A DNA stretch of 64,000 bases, from positions 149,359,485 to 149,423,484 of the forward strand of contig CM041779.1 in NCBI GenBank assembly GCA_023374045.1, read 5' to 3'. Under the pieces are notes generated by a model that saw nothing but the letters and a program-made list of their open reading frames with translations, was not told the DNA's origin and made no database searches. How positions within the stretch are numbered: the first letter of the stretch is position 1; every line of letters starts with the position of its first letter. The position numbers and the translations under genes were made by a program. Origin of the DNA: Limonium bicolor (taxonomy: Eukaryota; Streptophyta; Magnoliopsida; Caryophyllales; Plumbaginaceae). Below, piece by piece: positions 1-11,513 of this stretch.

Positions 1-164
1 CTAGTACATATTCACTTGATACCTGTATTATAACGAACTACAATGTTGACCATATTTGCATTCATAAACTTGTTTTTCTTATAAGTGGCTGAAAGTTCAA
101 CATTAGAGCGATGATAAGGTTCTAAATGAACATAACAAAACACTAAATAATGTTTCGCTTAGTA

Positions 165-425
165 CACCATCAATATAATACCAAACTACCTATATTGAAA
201 CACCAATTGTATGATAACAAACTACCTATATTAAAGCACCAACAGTATGATAACAATTTACCTATATTGAACCACCATATGATACCAAACTATCATCCAT
301 ATGATACCAAACTATCATCCATATGATACCAAACTATCATCCATATGACACCAAACTATCATCCATATGACACCAAACTATCATCCATATGATACCAAAC
401 TATCTACGATATGATACCAAACCAC
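165..425. repeat. Short tandem repeat tract
   Basis: A 22-bp unit containing CATATGATACCAAACTATC is repeated about six times from about 273 to 421, with TA/CA variants. Just upstream, 165-270 holds looser units of about 37 bp built from ATGATAACAAACTACCTATATT. The two blocks share the core ATGATACCAAACTA, so the younger 22-bp array probably grew from the older one. No gene is supported here. Confidence 0.85.
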
Positions 426-554
426 CTATATACACCAAAAATTACAAGGCTATGTCTTGCAGCTTGTTGATGATGGGGATCACTGTGGAACCTAGTGGTG
501 CCCCCGTTACAGAAGATGTGGTAGACTGTGGCACCCTGTTTTCAATCTATTTGC

Positions 555-1045
555 ATCTCCGACTTCAATCTGGTGTGCGAGATGCAGCAGTTCAAATGAT
601 TCATCTCTGCAAAGGTGCTGGCACAAGAAGGGAATGGAGAGAGGCGCATAGCATGTATGTTGATTATTCACCAATTATGATTGCAAAATTAACGTGATTG
701 AAGAGAACAAAAACATCTTCAATCTGGTGTGTTGAGATGCACCAAGTCCACTTATGTATCTCTGTAGAGGCACATACATAAGAAGATAATGAAGAGCGAT
801 GCAGAACATACACGTTCATTATTCAACAATTAAGGTCACAAAATTACCTTGTGCGAAGAGAATGAAGACGACTACAAGTTGCGTCACAAGAATCAAAAAC
901 TTCTATTGTCTTCTGCCCCATCTTCAATCTGGTGTGGGAATGCGGTAGTTTATTCAATTCTATGTGTGTGAAATGCGACAGCTTCTTCAATTTTGTGTGG
1001 GCGAGATGCAGCAGCTTCTTCAATCTTGGTGGTAGAGAACGGCGG
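555..1045. repeat. Degenerate tandem repeat, period about 155 bp
   Basis: The motif CTTCAATCTGGTGTG followed by GAGATGCA recurs near 562 and 717, and in weaker forms near 922 and 984. The segment after it (CAATTA..G.CAAAATTA near 670 and 825) also repeats. An open frame at 389-697 crosses this tract, but it resembles nothing I recognise and its sequence is repeat-derived, so I do not call a gene. Confidence 0.65.
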
Positions 1046-2012
1046 TTCTGCACAAAAAATGAAAAAGGGAAATATTTGTTGAAGTATATAATGAGGGACG
1101 AGTTATAATGAACTACGCTACTTTTACGGAAACTACCCACCACTTTTTACTACTCAAATTACTATTTTGAATTGATTATTTGAAAAACAAAAAGTTTTAT
1201 AAATTGACATAATCACCACCCTCCAATATCATACCACCTAATCTAATGGTCAATAATTAGTCCAGAATGGTTAAGGGACAAAATAGTATCCATAATGTAA
1301 TCTATATTCCATCATTGTCACCTGTGAACCGACTACATTCTCAAATAATTTTTTTTTTGATATAATTGCATTCTCAAATTAATTAGCGACGTTACAAGCT
1401 AGTTATTATATTAGTTATATACTTTAAGCTGAAACTGTGTAAAATTATCAAGTCTATTTGTTATTTTATGTTAAGGCCCTATTTGTTCCAGCTGCTAGCT
1501 TGTATTTTAATATTTATTATAGACCAGTTATGGTAGTTTAGTTAATTTATAATTAATTGACAAGTAATTAAGAGTTGGCTCAGTTTTCTGACTACTCTAA
1601 TTATTAATCGATAAGTAACTAATGACGGTACCTAGATAATTGATAAAAAGTAAATAAAGTTCCATTAAACTTCCATAATCATCAACCCACCATAGACTAA
1701 ATATAAAGAGTATGAATATAAAAGTAATTACGTTAATAGAGGTAGCTTATTGAGAGATTAACGAGCAAGATGCAGATGCTCCTCCCACTAATGTTTGCGC
1801 ATAAGCTCCTTGGGGTAGTGGAATAGCGCAGTAAGCTCATTTTCTTATGCAATGCAACGTTTCTTTTTTCCACAAGCGAAAAGAACTTAATTATCAATAC
1901 AAGTTATCTATCAAGCAGTGTGATCAACCAATAAATCCTAATTTCCACACAGAGATAATGCATATTTTGTGCTTAATTTACATGTAATGTTTAATTCATG
2001 ATGATGTATCAG
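1046..2012. other. Intergenic, AT-rich
   Basis: No coding signal was found. GGCCCTATTTGTTCC near 1476 looks like the terminal sequence of some plant DNA transposons, but I found no matching inverted end nearby. The 3' UTR and polyadenylation region of the minus-strand gene ending at 2013 should lie in the right part of this stretch. Confidence 0.5.
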
Positions 2013-4443
2013 CTATATAATAATCATAGCTTCCCACAGAAACACTATCCACTCCGGTAATCTTAGCCTTATCACAGCCTTCAACACATTACCATCAACT
2101 GGAGTATTAGAAGCAGCAACCCAATCTTGATAGCTGTGAAGGCTGCCAGTGAAATCCGTGAAGAGGCCGTCTACTCCCATCTTATTGATCCAGTAATCAT
2201 ATTCATTATATGGGTCTTGATAGAAATCAAAGTGCAAGAACTTGTTTTCGTTTCTGAACGTATATGGATGCACCTTCAGGATATCAAATAATAAAACAAT
2301 TTAGGAAATAAACACTCTTCTACAAGAAGAATCATTACAGAAATACTAAGAAAAAATGCACACCTTTAAGCCATGGGCATGCGCTCTGTTAACAAGATCC
2401 GTAGGCGCTTGCAGATAATTGTTTTCAACTGGAACAACAGAATCCTTCCAAGGTCCAATCCCCACAACATACTGTTTTATGTACTCAAAGTACTCATTGG
2501 AAGTGATTTCAGAATATGTCTGCATCATCAATCAAGCAATCAACACTCAACAACAGCCACAGCAGCAACTTTACAGTTCAGTAATAATTGGATGAAACAT
2601 ATAATATGCACAACATATAACGAGAAAAGGGTGTGAGTGCCTGCTTAGTATCCTGAGTAGGTATTGTTGCATCATCGATTAATAAGATTTTTGGTGATTC
2701 AATTTGGTTCGATATGTACACGAGTGATGTTGGAGCAAAGGACTGGATGAAGACAGGTTGCTTTTTCCAATCGTTCGATAGATATTGACCTTTGTATCCG
2801 TACTTCTCAAGCGTCTGAACAAAAATGTCCTCAAACCTCTTGTCATTGGGCCACTTTACCTATAACAGAATATACAATGATCTTAGTTTATATCACGTAG
2901 GAGTGCGAGTTTAAAAAACGTAAGCCTAGAGGATTTGTATAGTACAGCCACTAAGCACTGACATGTTGGTTAATGAAAATTGGATTCTTGATCTCAGGAT
3001 AGATACCAACTACTCTTGGGGCATTAAGCGCTATGGAGATAAATTTCTCAAAATTGATGATAAGATGCTTTCCTGCACAAGGTATTCCAGAAGTAACGTT
3101 AAGACGTACAGCTAATTTGACCATGGACCTATATCAACTGGCACTAGCAACAAAGCAATACAGAAATTTTCTCAACTAACCCACCATTATATCCTTGATC
3201 TCGGAAGGGAAATCGTTGCTTTGTCCTTAACTTTTGAAGTTCCTCCCATGTGAAATCCACTGCAGAAAATCCACATACATTACTGCTATCCATATCTAGT
3301 TTAAAAGGTTGACATCTCAAGGTCAGAAGGTAGACAAAAAACAAAAAGATAGGACAATTAAGACAACACTACAAATGTGACTAGAAATTATCAACATACC
3401 AGTAAAATATCCAGTGGTATAGACCCCTTGTACCTCATAAGTTCTTCGGCGACTAGAGAACTCTTTGAGAGATTTGATGTCTGTTGTCTCATCAAGGATC
3501 AAATCGTGGAAACAGATGAGGACACCATCTTTCGTCGATAAAATATCAGTTTCTATGAAGTCAGCTCCTTCTTCAATTGCTCTCTGTCAGATGCAGCAAC
3601 ATAATGGTAAATGTGGTTCAAATTCTAAAATACTACAAAAGCCACAGTGCTTACGCATTAACCAAGGATTCACAAGTCGCTCTGCATGAAAAAACTTGAA
3701 ACATACAAGCACAAAGACATGGTCATGTGTTCAGATTATCTATAAACTCCAAATGCAAGAGGTTATATAAGATACTAAGAGTATATGACATGAATGGACT
3801 TCTAAGTTCGAACAGAAAAAAAACATACATAAACCAATATCAATTTCTGATCACACCATCCTGGTGACAGAGCCAAGTTCGATCTTCTTATGGCCATGAA
3901 ATATGAAAGTTGTTGCAAGGTCTTTCATTTTCATGCCACCTAGAAAGATGAAGATTGCTAAATTCTTTGAAAACAATCAATGAATCAGTTGATATTCGGG
4001 AGAGTGATAACAGACTTGTACTGAAGGTAATTGACTGAACTTATGGAACTCAGTGAACGAAGATGCCTAAATGTGTAGCAAATAACATGAAATTTCTTAA
4101 CTGCAATACACATCTAAATATGGGTTTAAGGCAGGAAGTGTTAGCATAATACTGAATCATATCTTCTTTGTCCGGAACTCAAGAGACCTTAACTACCGTA
4201 TTTCTGGTGTTCACTAAACATATGCCTACAAACAAAAAAAAAACATACCACATAGGCAGGCTCAGTTTCTTCAGGTAGTTCTCCATTTGATCCCCTATGT
4301 GCAATGTTAAATGGACGGAAATTCTGTAAGGGTTGTCTGTCGCCTTTATTAGCACTTTTGGGAAGAGGACTGAAAGGCCTTGCAGCACACCCAACAGCAG
4401 ATAACAAAAGAGCAAAAGCGATAATATCGTCCACTAATATCAT
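2013..4443 (-). CDS. GDPD: Glycerophosphodiester phosphodiesterase (GDPD), plant secreted type
   Basis: Hydrolyses glycerophosphodiesters to glycerol-3-phosphate and an alcohol. In plants the family acts in phospholipid recycling, notably under phosphate limitation. Seven exons on the minus strand: 4249-4443, 3400-3583, 3185-3259, 2963-3072, 2641-2859, 2364-2519 and 2013-2273. They sum to 1200 nt, giving 399 residues in one frame. The N-terminus has a hydrophobic stretch (residues 6-20) that fits a signal peptide. The catalytic signature is intact: HRG at 49-51, EE at 58-59, E76 and D78 in FIETD, and H91 in CFHD. Later family blocks are present too (PRVVGIYPEIKNP, GVDGLFTDF). Introns are GT-AG except intron 5, which joins in frame only with a GC donor at 2640-2639. 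I chose the ATG at 4443; the TTG just before it is not a start. The length and architecture resemble Arabidopsis GDPD5/GDPD6. It looks intact. Confidence 0.92.
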
Positions 4444-5784
4444 CAATACAAAATGCGGATTAGTTACTCTGCAATGGTATAGATCAAAGTTCTAGTGATA
4501 TTAAGGAATTTAGTCAGGCTTGCACATTTCCACAACATATTCTTGTTTCTCCAAGTTTCTCCCTAGAATGCTAGAAAGCTGATACATAACTGTACTAGGA
4601 ACATACAAGAACTTAAATAAACTAAAACCTTATAAAATCAAAGAGATAAAGTGTAACATTCCATAAACTTAGATAACAAGAAAGAGAATGAGCTGTAATT
4701 AGTTTTTTAATTTCCAAATTGACAGCCATCCATACTGCCAGTGTTCCGCTTCTTTCATTACAAACATCAGTCTTTCAAATTTATAATGGGGGAAGTTTCC
4801 CGGCAGAATAAGGACCTCAGACAGTAGACTTGCATGAGTTCTTTACAAGCTACATTTCCTAATCATTTGGCATACATCCAATTGGTCTTTCCCATAGATG
4901 CAAGTTAGGATAGCTTAGAAGAATATGATCAAATCCCAACAAATCTCTATGTCCATCAAATACATTATAAGCAAGAGACGATAAACACAAATTATACCAC
5001 CCTCGACAAAACCGAAATTTGAAAGCAGTCGGGTCAAAGTTTGTTGACTACTTGACAAGGTCACAAATCCGTGCCTCTATTGTTGCCCACAATGCCCAGT
5101 AAATGAGCCCCGCGTGCTAAACTCCGAACTAATTTCACTTCACCTCTCTCTAAATGAGTTTTTGAAAGCAAGAAATATTAGCCAAAACCAGATTGACCAG
5201 TCTTTGAAATAGTGTCAAATATTCGAGTGAGCTGAAGATGAAATAGAAATTTACCTTTTTGTTTCACTGTCAAATTTACCCTAAAACATTTACAGGGATA
5301 AATTATGCAAGATGGAATAGAAGTAGGAAGTCGTCTTCATACATGGGAAATTCATGGCAATAGGCTCCTTTTTACTGATCCTTCCCCCTATGCACGGTTT
5401 GATCGGTCCCTTAGTCCTTGGAGTCGGACCGCATAGAACAACTTCAGTTGACAAGAACGTTCATCGGGACGAAAATTTTTTCGTGCAACACTGGCGATCG
5501 GCCCTTGACTGAAGTTCGCAGACAAGAAGATCTGTCGCCTTCGACTGGAATTTTTATTTTTCCGTCGAGATGGAGGTATATTAATTTAAAAACTAGTTTC
5601 ATCTAGTAACATACCCAAAACACTCTTATTCCATTATACTGTATATTATTTGCTTATTTTAACAGAATCAACACCCCTATCCATCGGCACTCTCTTTTAA
5701 CAGAACCAAAACCTCTTCCCATCGACACTCTCACTCTCACACCTTCCCCCTCACCTTGCACACTCCTTACACTCTGCTACAGCA
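4444..5784. other. Intergenic region between divergent genes
   Basis: Contains the 5' flank of the GDPD gene. A possible splice acceptor (TTGCAG) about 30 bp upstream of its ATG suggests a 5' UTR intron. The ORF at 5418-5606 shows no family resemblance. 5680-5785 is C/T-rich, like a plant 5' UTR, and leads into the ATG at 5785. Confidence 0.5.
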
Positions 5785-6281
5785 ATGTCGTCTGGTTCAC
5801 GCAATATAAAGTCTACCAATTGTGTTTCCCTGTTTTTTTTGTTCAACCCAGAATTCTTGTACTGACTAATTATTTTTTGTGGCAGAGTTCAACCTCAGCC
5901 AACAGAGGATACGAACTGAACACCAGATACATAAATTGCAGATGCAATGTAAGATGTATGCTGTTCATTTCATACACTGTAGATAACTTTGGTCGCTTGT
6001 TCTTCAGGTGCAATCACTGTGATTTCTTTGTTTGGTGGGACACAGTGAATAAACCATCACCACCACCTGCCGATCAGACCAACATTCCTGCCGATCATTC
6101 CAACCAGGCTTTGAGATCAAGAGTGGCTAGACTAGAGAGGGTGGCCAGTGACGCAGAATCATATACGGCTCAATTGTTAGCCGGCCAGGCAACCATGAGG
6201 GGAATTCTATCTAGGGTAGTTACCTTAATGTATGTTGTTGTCTGTTTCAGATTTATTTTCGCTTCATTAGGATTTGCATAG
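5785..6281 (+). CDS. GRF-type zinc-finger protein with C-terminal membrane segment
   Basis: A small protein with a GRF zinc finger: closely spaced cysteines (CRCNVRC), the NFGRLFFRC core, then CDFFVWWD. It is followed by a proline-rich linker, a short helix rich in R, L and E (residues like ALRSRVARLERV) and a hydrophobic C-terminal stretch (TLMYVVVCFRFIFASLGFA) that could anchor it in a membrane. The main exon runs from about 5885 to the stop at 6281. The ATG at 5785 (MSSGSRNI) is in another frame and needs a short intron; a donor at 5811 with an acceptor ending near 5887 restores the frame, but I hold that junction only loosely. GRF fingers bind single-stranded DNA in some animal nucleases and topoisomerases. 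In plants many short GRF proteins of unknown role occur, often beside transposons, as here. Confidence 0.6.
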
Positions 6282-6717
6282 TGGGTGGGGAGTAAGTTTG
6301 TTGTTATTTTCTGAAGGATGATTATGTTATTCTATGTTCTGGTTGGCTATTAGATGGGTTTGAATCCTTTTACAGTACTGCAATTTAATTCACGATGGCA
6401 CTCAGTACATGTAATTCTGTCATTTATTTATAATATTGTGTAATATGCATGTCTGGTTTGGTGTAGTGCTTACCGTAATCAATGAACAATAGACAGCAAA
6501 AAAGAAGATGAAACAACAAAATCAGTAGCATTTAATTAGCTCATTGTTCCAACCAATTATGTTCAATCAAATTATTACAATTGACAATAGTGGATGGAGA
6601 GGGGGTTATATGCAATCAATGCCTCCCTGTTAACTTTTGGCCTTCCCACCCTTGTATCCTGGGACAATTGTTTTAAAAAGGCAGTCCAACACTGATCAGG
6701 AGGAACTACCGAATTAA

Positions 6718-7197
6718 CCCACATTCCCTTTGTCCATTCTCAAGTCAAACACCTTTTCATCTTCTTCTCCTCTTCGCCAGCCGCACGAAAATAATGGATC
6801 CAAATACACTACACCCCCTAGGACAAAGGTTATCGATTTGGAAACCAACCCCCATACTGAAAGGGAGTACATTGGTAATGTACCACGGATCGTATTGGAC
6901 GATTCCCCACCTCATTCCCCTACTAAATCACCCAAGAAGTGTGACTCCATGCACGGTTCCAATGGCAGTTCCAATCTGACGATCTTACCTTTGAGATGCC
7001 CTCTGCACTTGGACCAGTTTGGGTACTACCGATCAAGGTTCACACCACCAGGGCAGCGGGAGTTTGCAGACTGGTCTATGTTCGCCCCCTCAACAAGAAA
7101 GGAAAGAAAGCCGCGCAATGGCAAAGAAGTGTTGGAAAGTTCTTCTGATGTAGAAACGGTTGAGAGTGCAACTTACAAGGACGACGATGAGTGGTAG
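6718..7197 (+). CDS. Hypothetical polar protein (partial or spliced)
   Basis: I do not recognise this protein. The frame is open from 6718 to the TAG at 7195-7197. The first in-frame ATG is at 6949, so either the protein starts there or the upstream part is an exon of a longer transcript. The sequence is rich in S, P, T and charged residues and holds SPTKSPKK, which resembles proline-directed phosphorylation or nuclear-localisation motifs. A central segment with RCPLHLDQFGYYRSRF looks more structured, and the acidic tail ends YKDDDEW. It lies 440 bp after the GRF ORF on the same strand and faces the Harbinger transposase remnant, so it may be a third or fourth ORF of that element or part of the GRF transcript. 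Confidence 0.35.
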   Translation, partial: PTFPLSILKSNTFSSSSPLRQPHENNGSKYTTPPRTKVIDLETNPHTEREYIGNVPRIVLDDSPPHSPTKSPKKCDSMHGSNGSSNLTILPLRCPLHLDQFGYYRSRFTPPGQREFADWSMFAPSTRKERKPRNGKEVLESSSDVETVESATYKDDDEW

Positions 7198-7764
7198 TCT
7201 GCATGCAGTGGTTTTAGATAGTTTTTTTCCGTTTGTTTTCCTTTGAATGTTCCCTTTTGATGTTAATATTGCTGATCAGTGGGTGTATTAGGTTGTATGT
7301 TGATCGGACTGGGTTGTATGCCGGAATGGTAATGTTGTCTGTTGGATTTTCTTGGGTTAACTGAAGGATCTGTTGTATTTTGTCGGTCTGGGGATTTTGT
7401 TGGGTTAACTGAAGCGTCCGTTTTGAAGTAGGTGGGTGGTATGTTGGGATTTGTTGGGTTAACTAATGATTAACGATGCAAGCCTATTGTGTTAGCGTAA
7501 TGACTAAAACATGTTTGTAGTTATTAAATGTGTTGTGGTTCTTTAAGACTTGAAGATTTAATTACTGCATGCCCAAATATACTCTTTGCACTTTAACAAG
7601 GTACATGAACTGAATTAAGTCTCATAGATGACAGTACAAGTACCCACACTTTTAATTTCTGCCCAACAGATGTAATTCTTTTGATCATAAATGTATTTCA
7701 AAAGGAAAATGACTGCCTATCTTCTACCACCTCTTATTGCTACTTGCATTTCCCTGGTGAGTCT
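7198..7764. other. Intergenic, T/G-rich with repeated GGGTTAACTGAAG
   Basis: Between about 7350 and 7470 the phrases TTGGGTTAACTGAAG and TTGTTGGGTTAACT recur three times, so this is a short degenerate repeat. No gene was seen. It lies between the convergent GRF-side ORFs and the Harbinger transposase and probably holds the 3' ends of both transcripts. Confidence 0.5.
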
Positions 7765-9145
7765 CTATTTCAGCTGAATCATATTTTGTACGCCATTGTC
7801 CGTTGGACTATTGACCCTGGTATTGCAAGCATTGTCAATTTCAACGACTTCTTCATCTTCATATGGTATGAAAGTGGGTGCTGTTTCTATCAGAGTGAAG
7901 CAAGGGTCCCCATGACTTAATCTGATGAAGTTATAGAGTGAAGCATGCATTTACAATCTTGATCTACTTGTTCAGATGGTAGCTAGGAACCTTCCTAAGA
8001 ATCTGCCATCGAGCTTTTAAGACTCCAAAGCACCTTTCTATAGTTGACCTTAATGACGAATGAACCTTATTAAACATTTCTTTCGCCCCTCTTGGATTCT
8101 CCGCTCTGAATTCAGATTGATAGCGTACTTTTGTATGTGGTGTCATCAGTCCTTCCCGATTGGGGTAACCTTTGTCATCTAGGTAGTACTTCCCTGGGGA
8201 AAAACATGTTGTTGACTCAATAGCAGTAGAAAAGATGATCTTAATAGAAGACAGAACTGTCTTACCATTGGGTGGGGTTGGATACGACAACGATTGATCT
8301 ACTATTGAGGCCATATACACCCATGTATCGTGTGCAGACCCCTCCCATCCAGCACAAACAAATATAAAAAACATATCAAAGTCACACACGGCCAGTACAT
8401 TTGTAGAGGTAACCCCCTTTGTGTTTATAAACATGATCCTCTCAGACTCTGGTACCGTTAACTCAACGTGGCACCCATCTAGTGCGCCAATACAGTCCTA
8501 AAGTCATTCGGGGGCAATACGTAACAGAACAGCATTGAAGCAACATGTAAACTGAATGTTTTGATAAAAAAACAAACCTTGATTGTTGGATAGTATTTGT
8601 TGTTGTTGCGGATATGTGCAGGAACAGTTTTGAACTCTCAGTCACGAGGTTTGACAATGTCTTTACCCATCCTACCTACTGTGTCGATAATGTCTCCAAA
8701 ATGTTGCAAAATAGTGGAGCCTGAATGTTGAAACCTTTCCATCGAATCTCGATTAGCACATCAGTGACTTAGGGTCCTTAAAAAATGCTACCCTTTCAGC
8801 TACAAAGAGTTTAGACTAGTCTGTTATATAGTACTTATACTCCATCACATGGCATAGTGAAAGAAACGTGTCACGGTTCATTCTTAATGCATTGAAACAG
8901 CGCACTGGGTGACCATCCAGCAGTTCAGTTACCCAATAAGACCCTCTCAAGGCAGAGGTGTGCATTGGTTTTGGAATTGTTAACTGAATGTGATCGGTTA
9001 ACATAGTAAATATTCTACGAAATAGGTTGTGTACGTCTGCAAGGTCTGACGCTAATGCGTTGCATAATTGTATAAGTTGTTCAGAATCATCTAGAAATTC
9101 ATACAAATTGTTGTCGTAATTAGCATGATATGCAGAATCCATTTG
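7765..9145 (-). pseudogene. PIF/Harbinger DDE transposase (HARBI1-like), decayed
   Basis: Family features are clear on the minus strand: an N-terminal exon from 9145 with helical sequence like plant HARBI1 relatives (GSYWVTELLDGHPVRCFNAL); a middle exon ending near 8580; then, after a TTTAG acceptor near 8498, DCIGALDGCHVELTV with the first catalytic Asp, FVCAGWEGSAHDTW, and YYLDDKGYPN with the second Asp. The catalytic Glu follows in STIERCFGVLKARW. The reading frame is broken in several places: a TAG near 8816, further stops near 8750 and 8640, a TAG at 7964, and a frame change near 7945 before NFIRLSHGDP. No intact enzyme can be made. DDE transposases of this superfamily need a partner Myb/SANT protein, and its remnant lies just upstream (10081-11513). 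Confidence 0.85.
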
Positions 9146-9341
9146 CTGCAAACAGTCATACAAAACTTATTTTCATTCACTATAAAACAATCAGAGCCAC
9201 AACAGATAACACTATCCTAGACTATCTATCTACATCTTCTGCCATTCTCATTCTAACAAATTCTACAACTTCATCATCCTGTAGACATTGCACAGTGTCA
9301 CGTATTTTATCCTCCTGCATTAACGACGCCCCGTAAACGAA

Positions 9342-9770
9342 TTATGATTCACTAAGTCCAACTATCATTTTCAATCTAGCAACAACAACAGTTTCAGTTA
9401 GCTTTCCCTCCCTTGCGAGTAGACCATTGTAATCTGGCATCTCAGACCCACATAGTATGTCTTCCATATGGTTTGCAAGTGATAGATTATATGTTATCTT
9501 AAGTTCCCTGAACATAATGAAGAGCTGATCAAACATGCCAAGTCTCTTGCATAGGTCACATGAGTGGCGTTTTCTCTTTTTTGTCATCATCGTCTGGACC
9601 TCTTCCATATAATGCTGACGTTGATACTTGATCAGTAACATAATGAAGTTTGCCTCAAACTCTTCAATTGCTTGCAAAATGTAAAACTTTATGTAATCTC
9701 TCTTGTTTTCCCTCAATTTCTTACGTACTATATGCATGAGGTGTCCTCTTGTTTCATTTGACATATTCAT
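9342..9770 (-). CDS. Uncharacterised ORF inside the Harbinger-like locus
   Basis: A 142-residue ORF starting MNMSNETRGHLMH at 9770. It is rich in Lys, Arg and aromatic residues, with a KKRKRHSCDLCKRLG segment that could be a nuclear signal beside a Cys pair. I do not recognise a domain. A second small frame (9231-9320, starting MQEDKIRD) follows on the same strand just before the exon that opens the transposase. Both may be exons of a longer N-terminus of the transposase transcript, or a separate element gene. The ORF is open but its neighbours are decayed. Confidence 0.4.
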   Translation of the reverse strand: MNMSNETRGHLMHIVRKKLRENKRDYIKFYILQAIEEFEANFIMLLIKYQRQHYMEEVQTMMTKKRKRHSCDLCKRLGMFDQLFIMFRELKITYNLSLANHMEDILCGSEMPDYNGLLAREGKLTETVVVARLKMIVGLSES

Positions 9771-10080
9771 CTGACAAATAAGTTAATGGCAAGCATTAAG
9801 TGTATTGATTTGTCATATATTACCACATCAACAGATCTTGAAAACAGAAAAAGAGAGCTCAGTTAGATATGATCATTAATGCAGATTCTCAGAATGTTTT
9901 ACAGGACATGATACAAAATCTCTTTCAGCCAACTACAAACGACAGATGTACCTAACTACTGTTAATACAACATTTTCCCTCCCATCCCCTTCAAAAATGA
10001 TAACAGATCATCCATTCCCACTGCAACAAACACTGTCTTTGTTGACGTACTGTTACAAAAAAAAAACATACTACACCTAA

Positions 10081-11513
10081 TCATAACTGATCCCTTCCAT
10101 ACTTGTCATAATATGCTTGATGCACCCATTCAGTTATCTTCTCATCATCCTCAAGACACATGAAAGAAGCCCTCTGTTTTCTGTCTGATAAAATAAAAGT
10201 GGCATGCACAATCATTTTCTTCTCAAACCCACCAATATTCCGGATCCGTGACACTGCTTCTTGTACCGAGATGACTGGGTCTGGCAATGAGGCTTATCTG
10301 TGCAAATCACTGATCATGGATGTCGTATTGCACATCTTATCATTCAGCCCAGTTTTCACGAAATCATTAATCTCCTCCAGCAGCACAACAGACTTACCCT
10401 TGCTACCTTTTGACTTTTTTTTGCATACAGCAGTGTCACGTACAGGTTTCAACTTAGCCCTCCTACCACCGTGGGGTACTCCACCGCTTGTCACCTCCAT
10501 TAACTCATCCCATTCGGGTGGCTTAGAGTTTCCAGGGTCAACAGCATGGGACTGGGTCACAACAGGCGCGGAAGGGGATAGGTTTTTAATGTTCTCTATG
10601 GGTTGGGTGTGATAGGCTTGACTATCGGTAAATGCCTGATCTATATTGGGCATATACCCAGTAGAGCTACTAATAATCAGACCAGCATATTGGCTGCACT
10701 GAAATGAGTTAGCAAGTGTGTTTACTGCATCTCGGTTCTCATCAGTCCCAAAATCAAATATAGGCCTAGTGTTATCCCCCATACTACCATGCATCTGAGT
10801 ACCAAATGATATGTCCATGGACTGGCCAACAGTTGCATAAGAATATGTGATCTTAACAGAGGGGATAATATTAATAATCCTCTCCTCGTCACACATGGTA
10901 GGGTCTATAGGAGAGCAATAACTCTGCCCAGGTATGCTCCCACCCGGTGTCTGCCTAAGATCACCTGTGGCATACCCCTGACCCCAGATTAATTCCATAT
11001 CATCAACCAGATATGCTGGCCATTTAGAGTTGACCATCTTTGCAATTTGTTTATCCTCCTACATATTACAGTTTAAAGGGTAAAAAACGACCACTTATAT
11101 AAACAACCACATCATGTAGATGTGATACTAAAAATTTAAAATATGCATTGCATAGGGCCATTCACCTTTGCCCTCTCTTGTATCCACTCAGGTGGGTAGG
11201 TTTCCGTATTAGTGTCATGATTCCAGCCCAAACCAGTGTTTTTGCTGGTCAGCTCCTTCCATTTCCTCCAACCCGTCTTCAGGGTGTCACCCTTGTTCTT
11301 GCATTGCTCCTTATCCACCGGAGGCAATCTTTCCCTTTTCTTGTTAAACTTTTCTGTTATGGGCACCCACTTGTGTGTCATCCTTGCTTCCTCCACCAAC
11401 AATGATATAAGAAGTTCCACTTCACCACTAGTCCAGTCATGTTTTGATTTCCTAACACTTCCCTCTAATGTTGTCTTCCCTTTCCCTTTATCTCCTCTAC
11501 CCTCCTTTACCAT
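10081..11513 (-). pseudogene. Myb/SANT-like DNA-binding protein of a Harbinger element
   Basis: Exon 1 (11513-11166) starts MVKEGRGDKGKGK and holds a Myb/SANT-like domain: WTSGEVELLISLLVEE, KWVPITEKFNK, then GWRKWKELTSKNTGLGW and YPPEWIQ. Exon 2 starts at 11037 after an AAAG acceptor, in the same phase. The C-terminal block after 10293 (GGFEKKMIVHATFILSDRKQ and EWVHQAYYDKY) is typical of plant Myb/SANT-like proteins related to transposon ORFs. A single in-frame TAA at 10296-10294 separates it from the middle part. There is no frame change, so it is one nonsense change or a short unspliced intron. In PIF/Harbinger elements this protein binds the transposon ends and carries the transposase into the nucleus. 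It lies upstream of the transposase on the same strand. Confidence 0.8.

Larger units (their letters stand above)
7765..11513 (-). mobile_element. Remnant of a PIF/Harbinger DNA transposon
   Basis: The Myb/SANT ORF and the DDE transposase sit in the same orientation about 1 kb apart, the usual two-gene content of autonomous plant PIF/Harbinger elements. I could not find terminal inverted repeats or a 3-bp target duplication by eye. The element may extend left to include the GRF and unknown ORFs, and right to about 12.25 kb. Confidence 0.75.

Noticed and set aside
5785..5850. Reading the GRF protein straight through from the ATG at 5785 without an intron
   Set aside because: That frame hits a stop soon after (…NPEFLY then TGA), and the zinc-finger frame is different, so a short intron is needed.
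10160..10612. 150-residue plus-strand ORF
   Set aside because: The reverse shadow of the Myb/SANT ORF, without its own family features.
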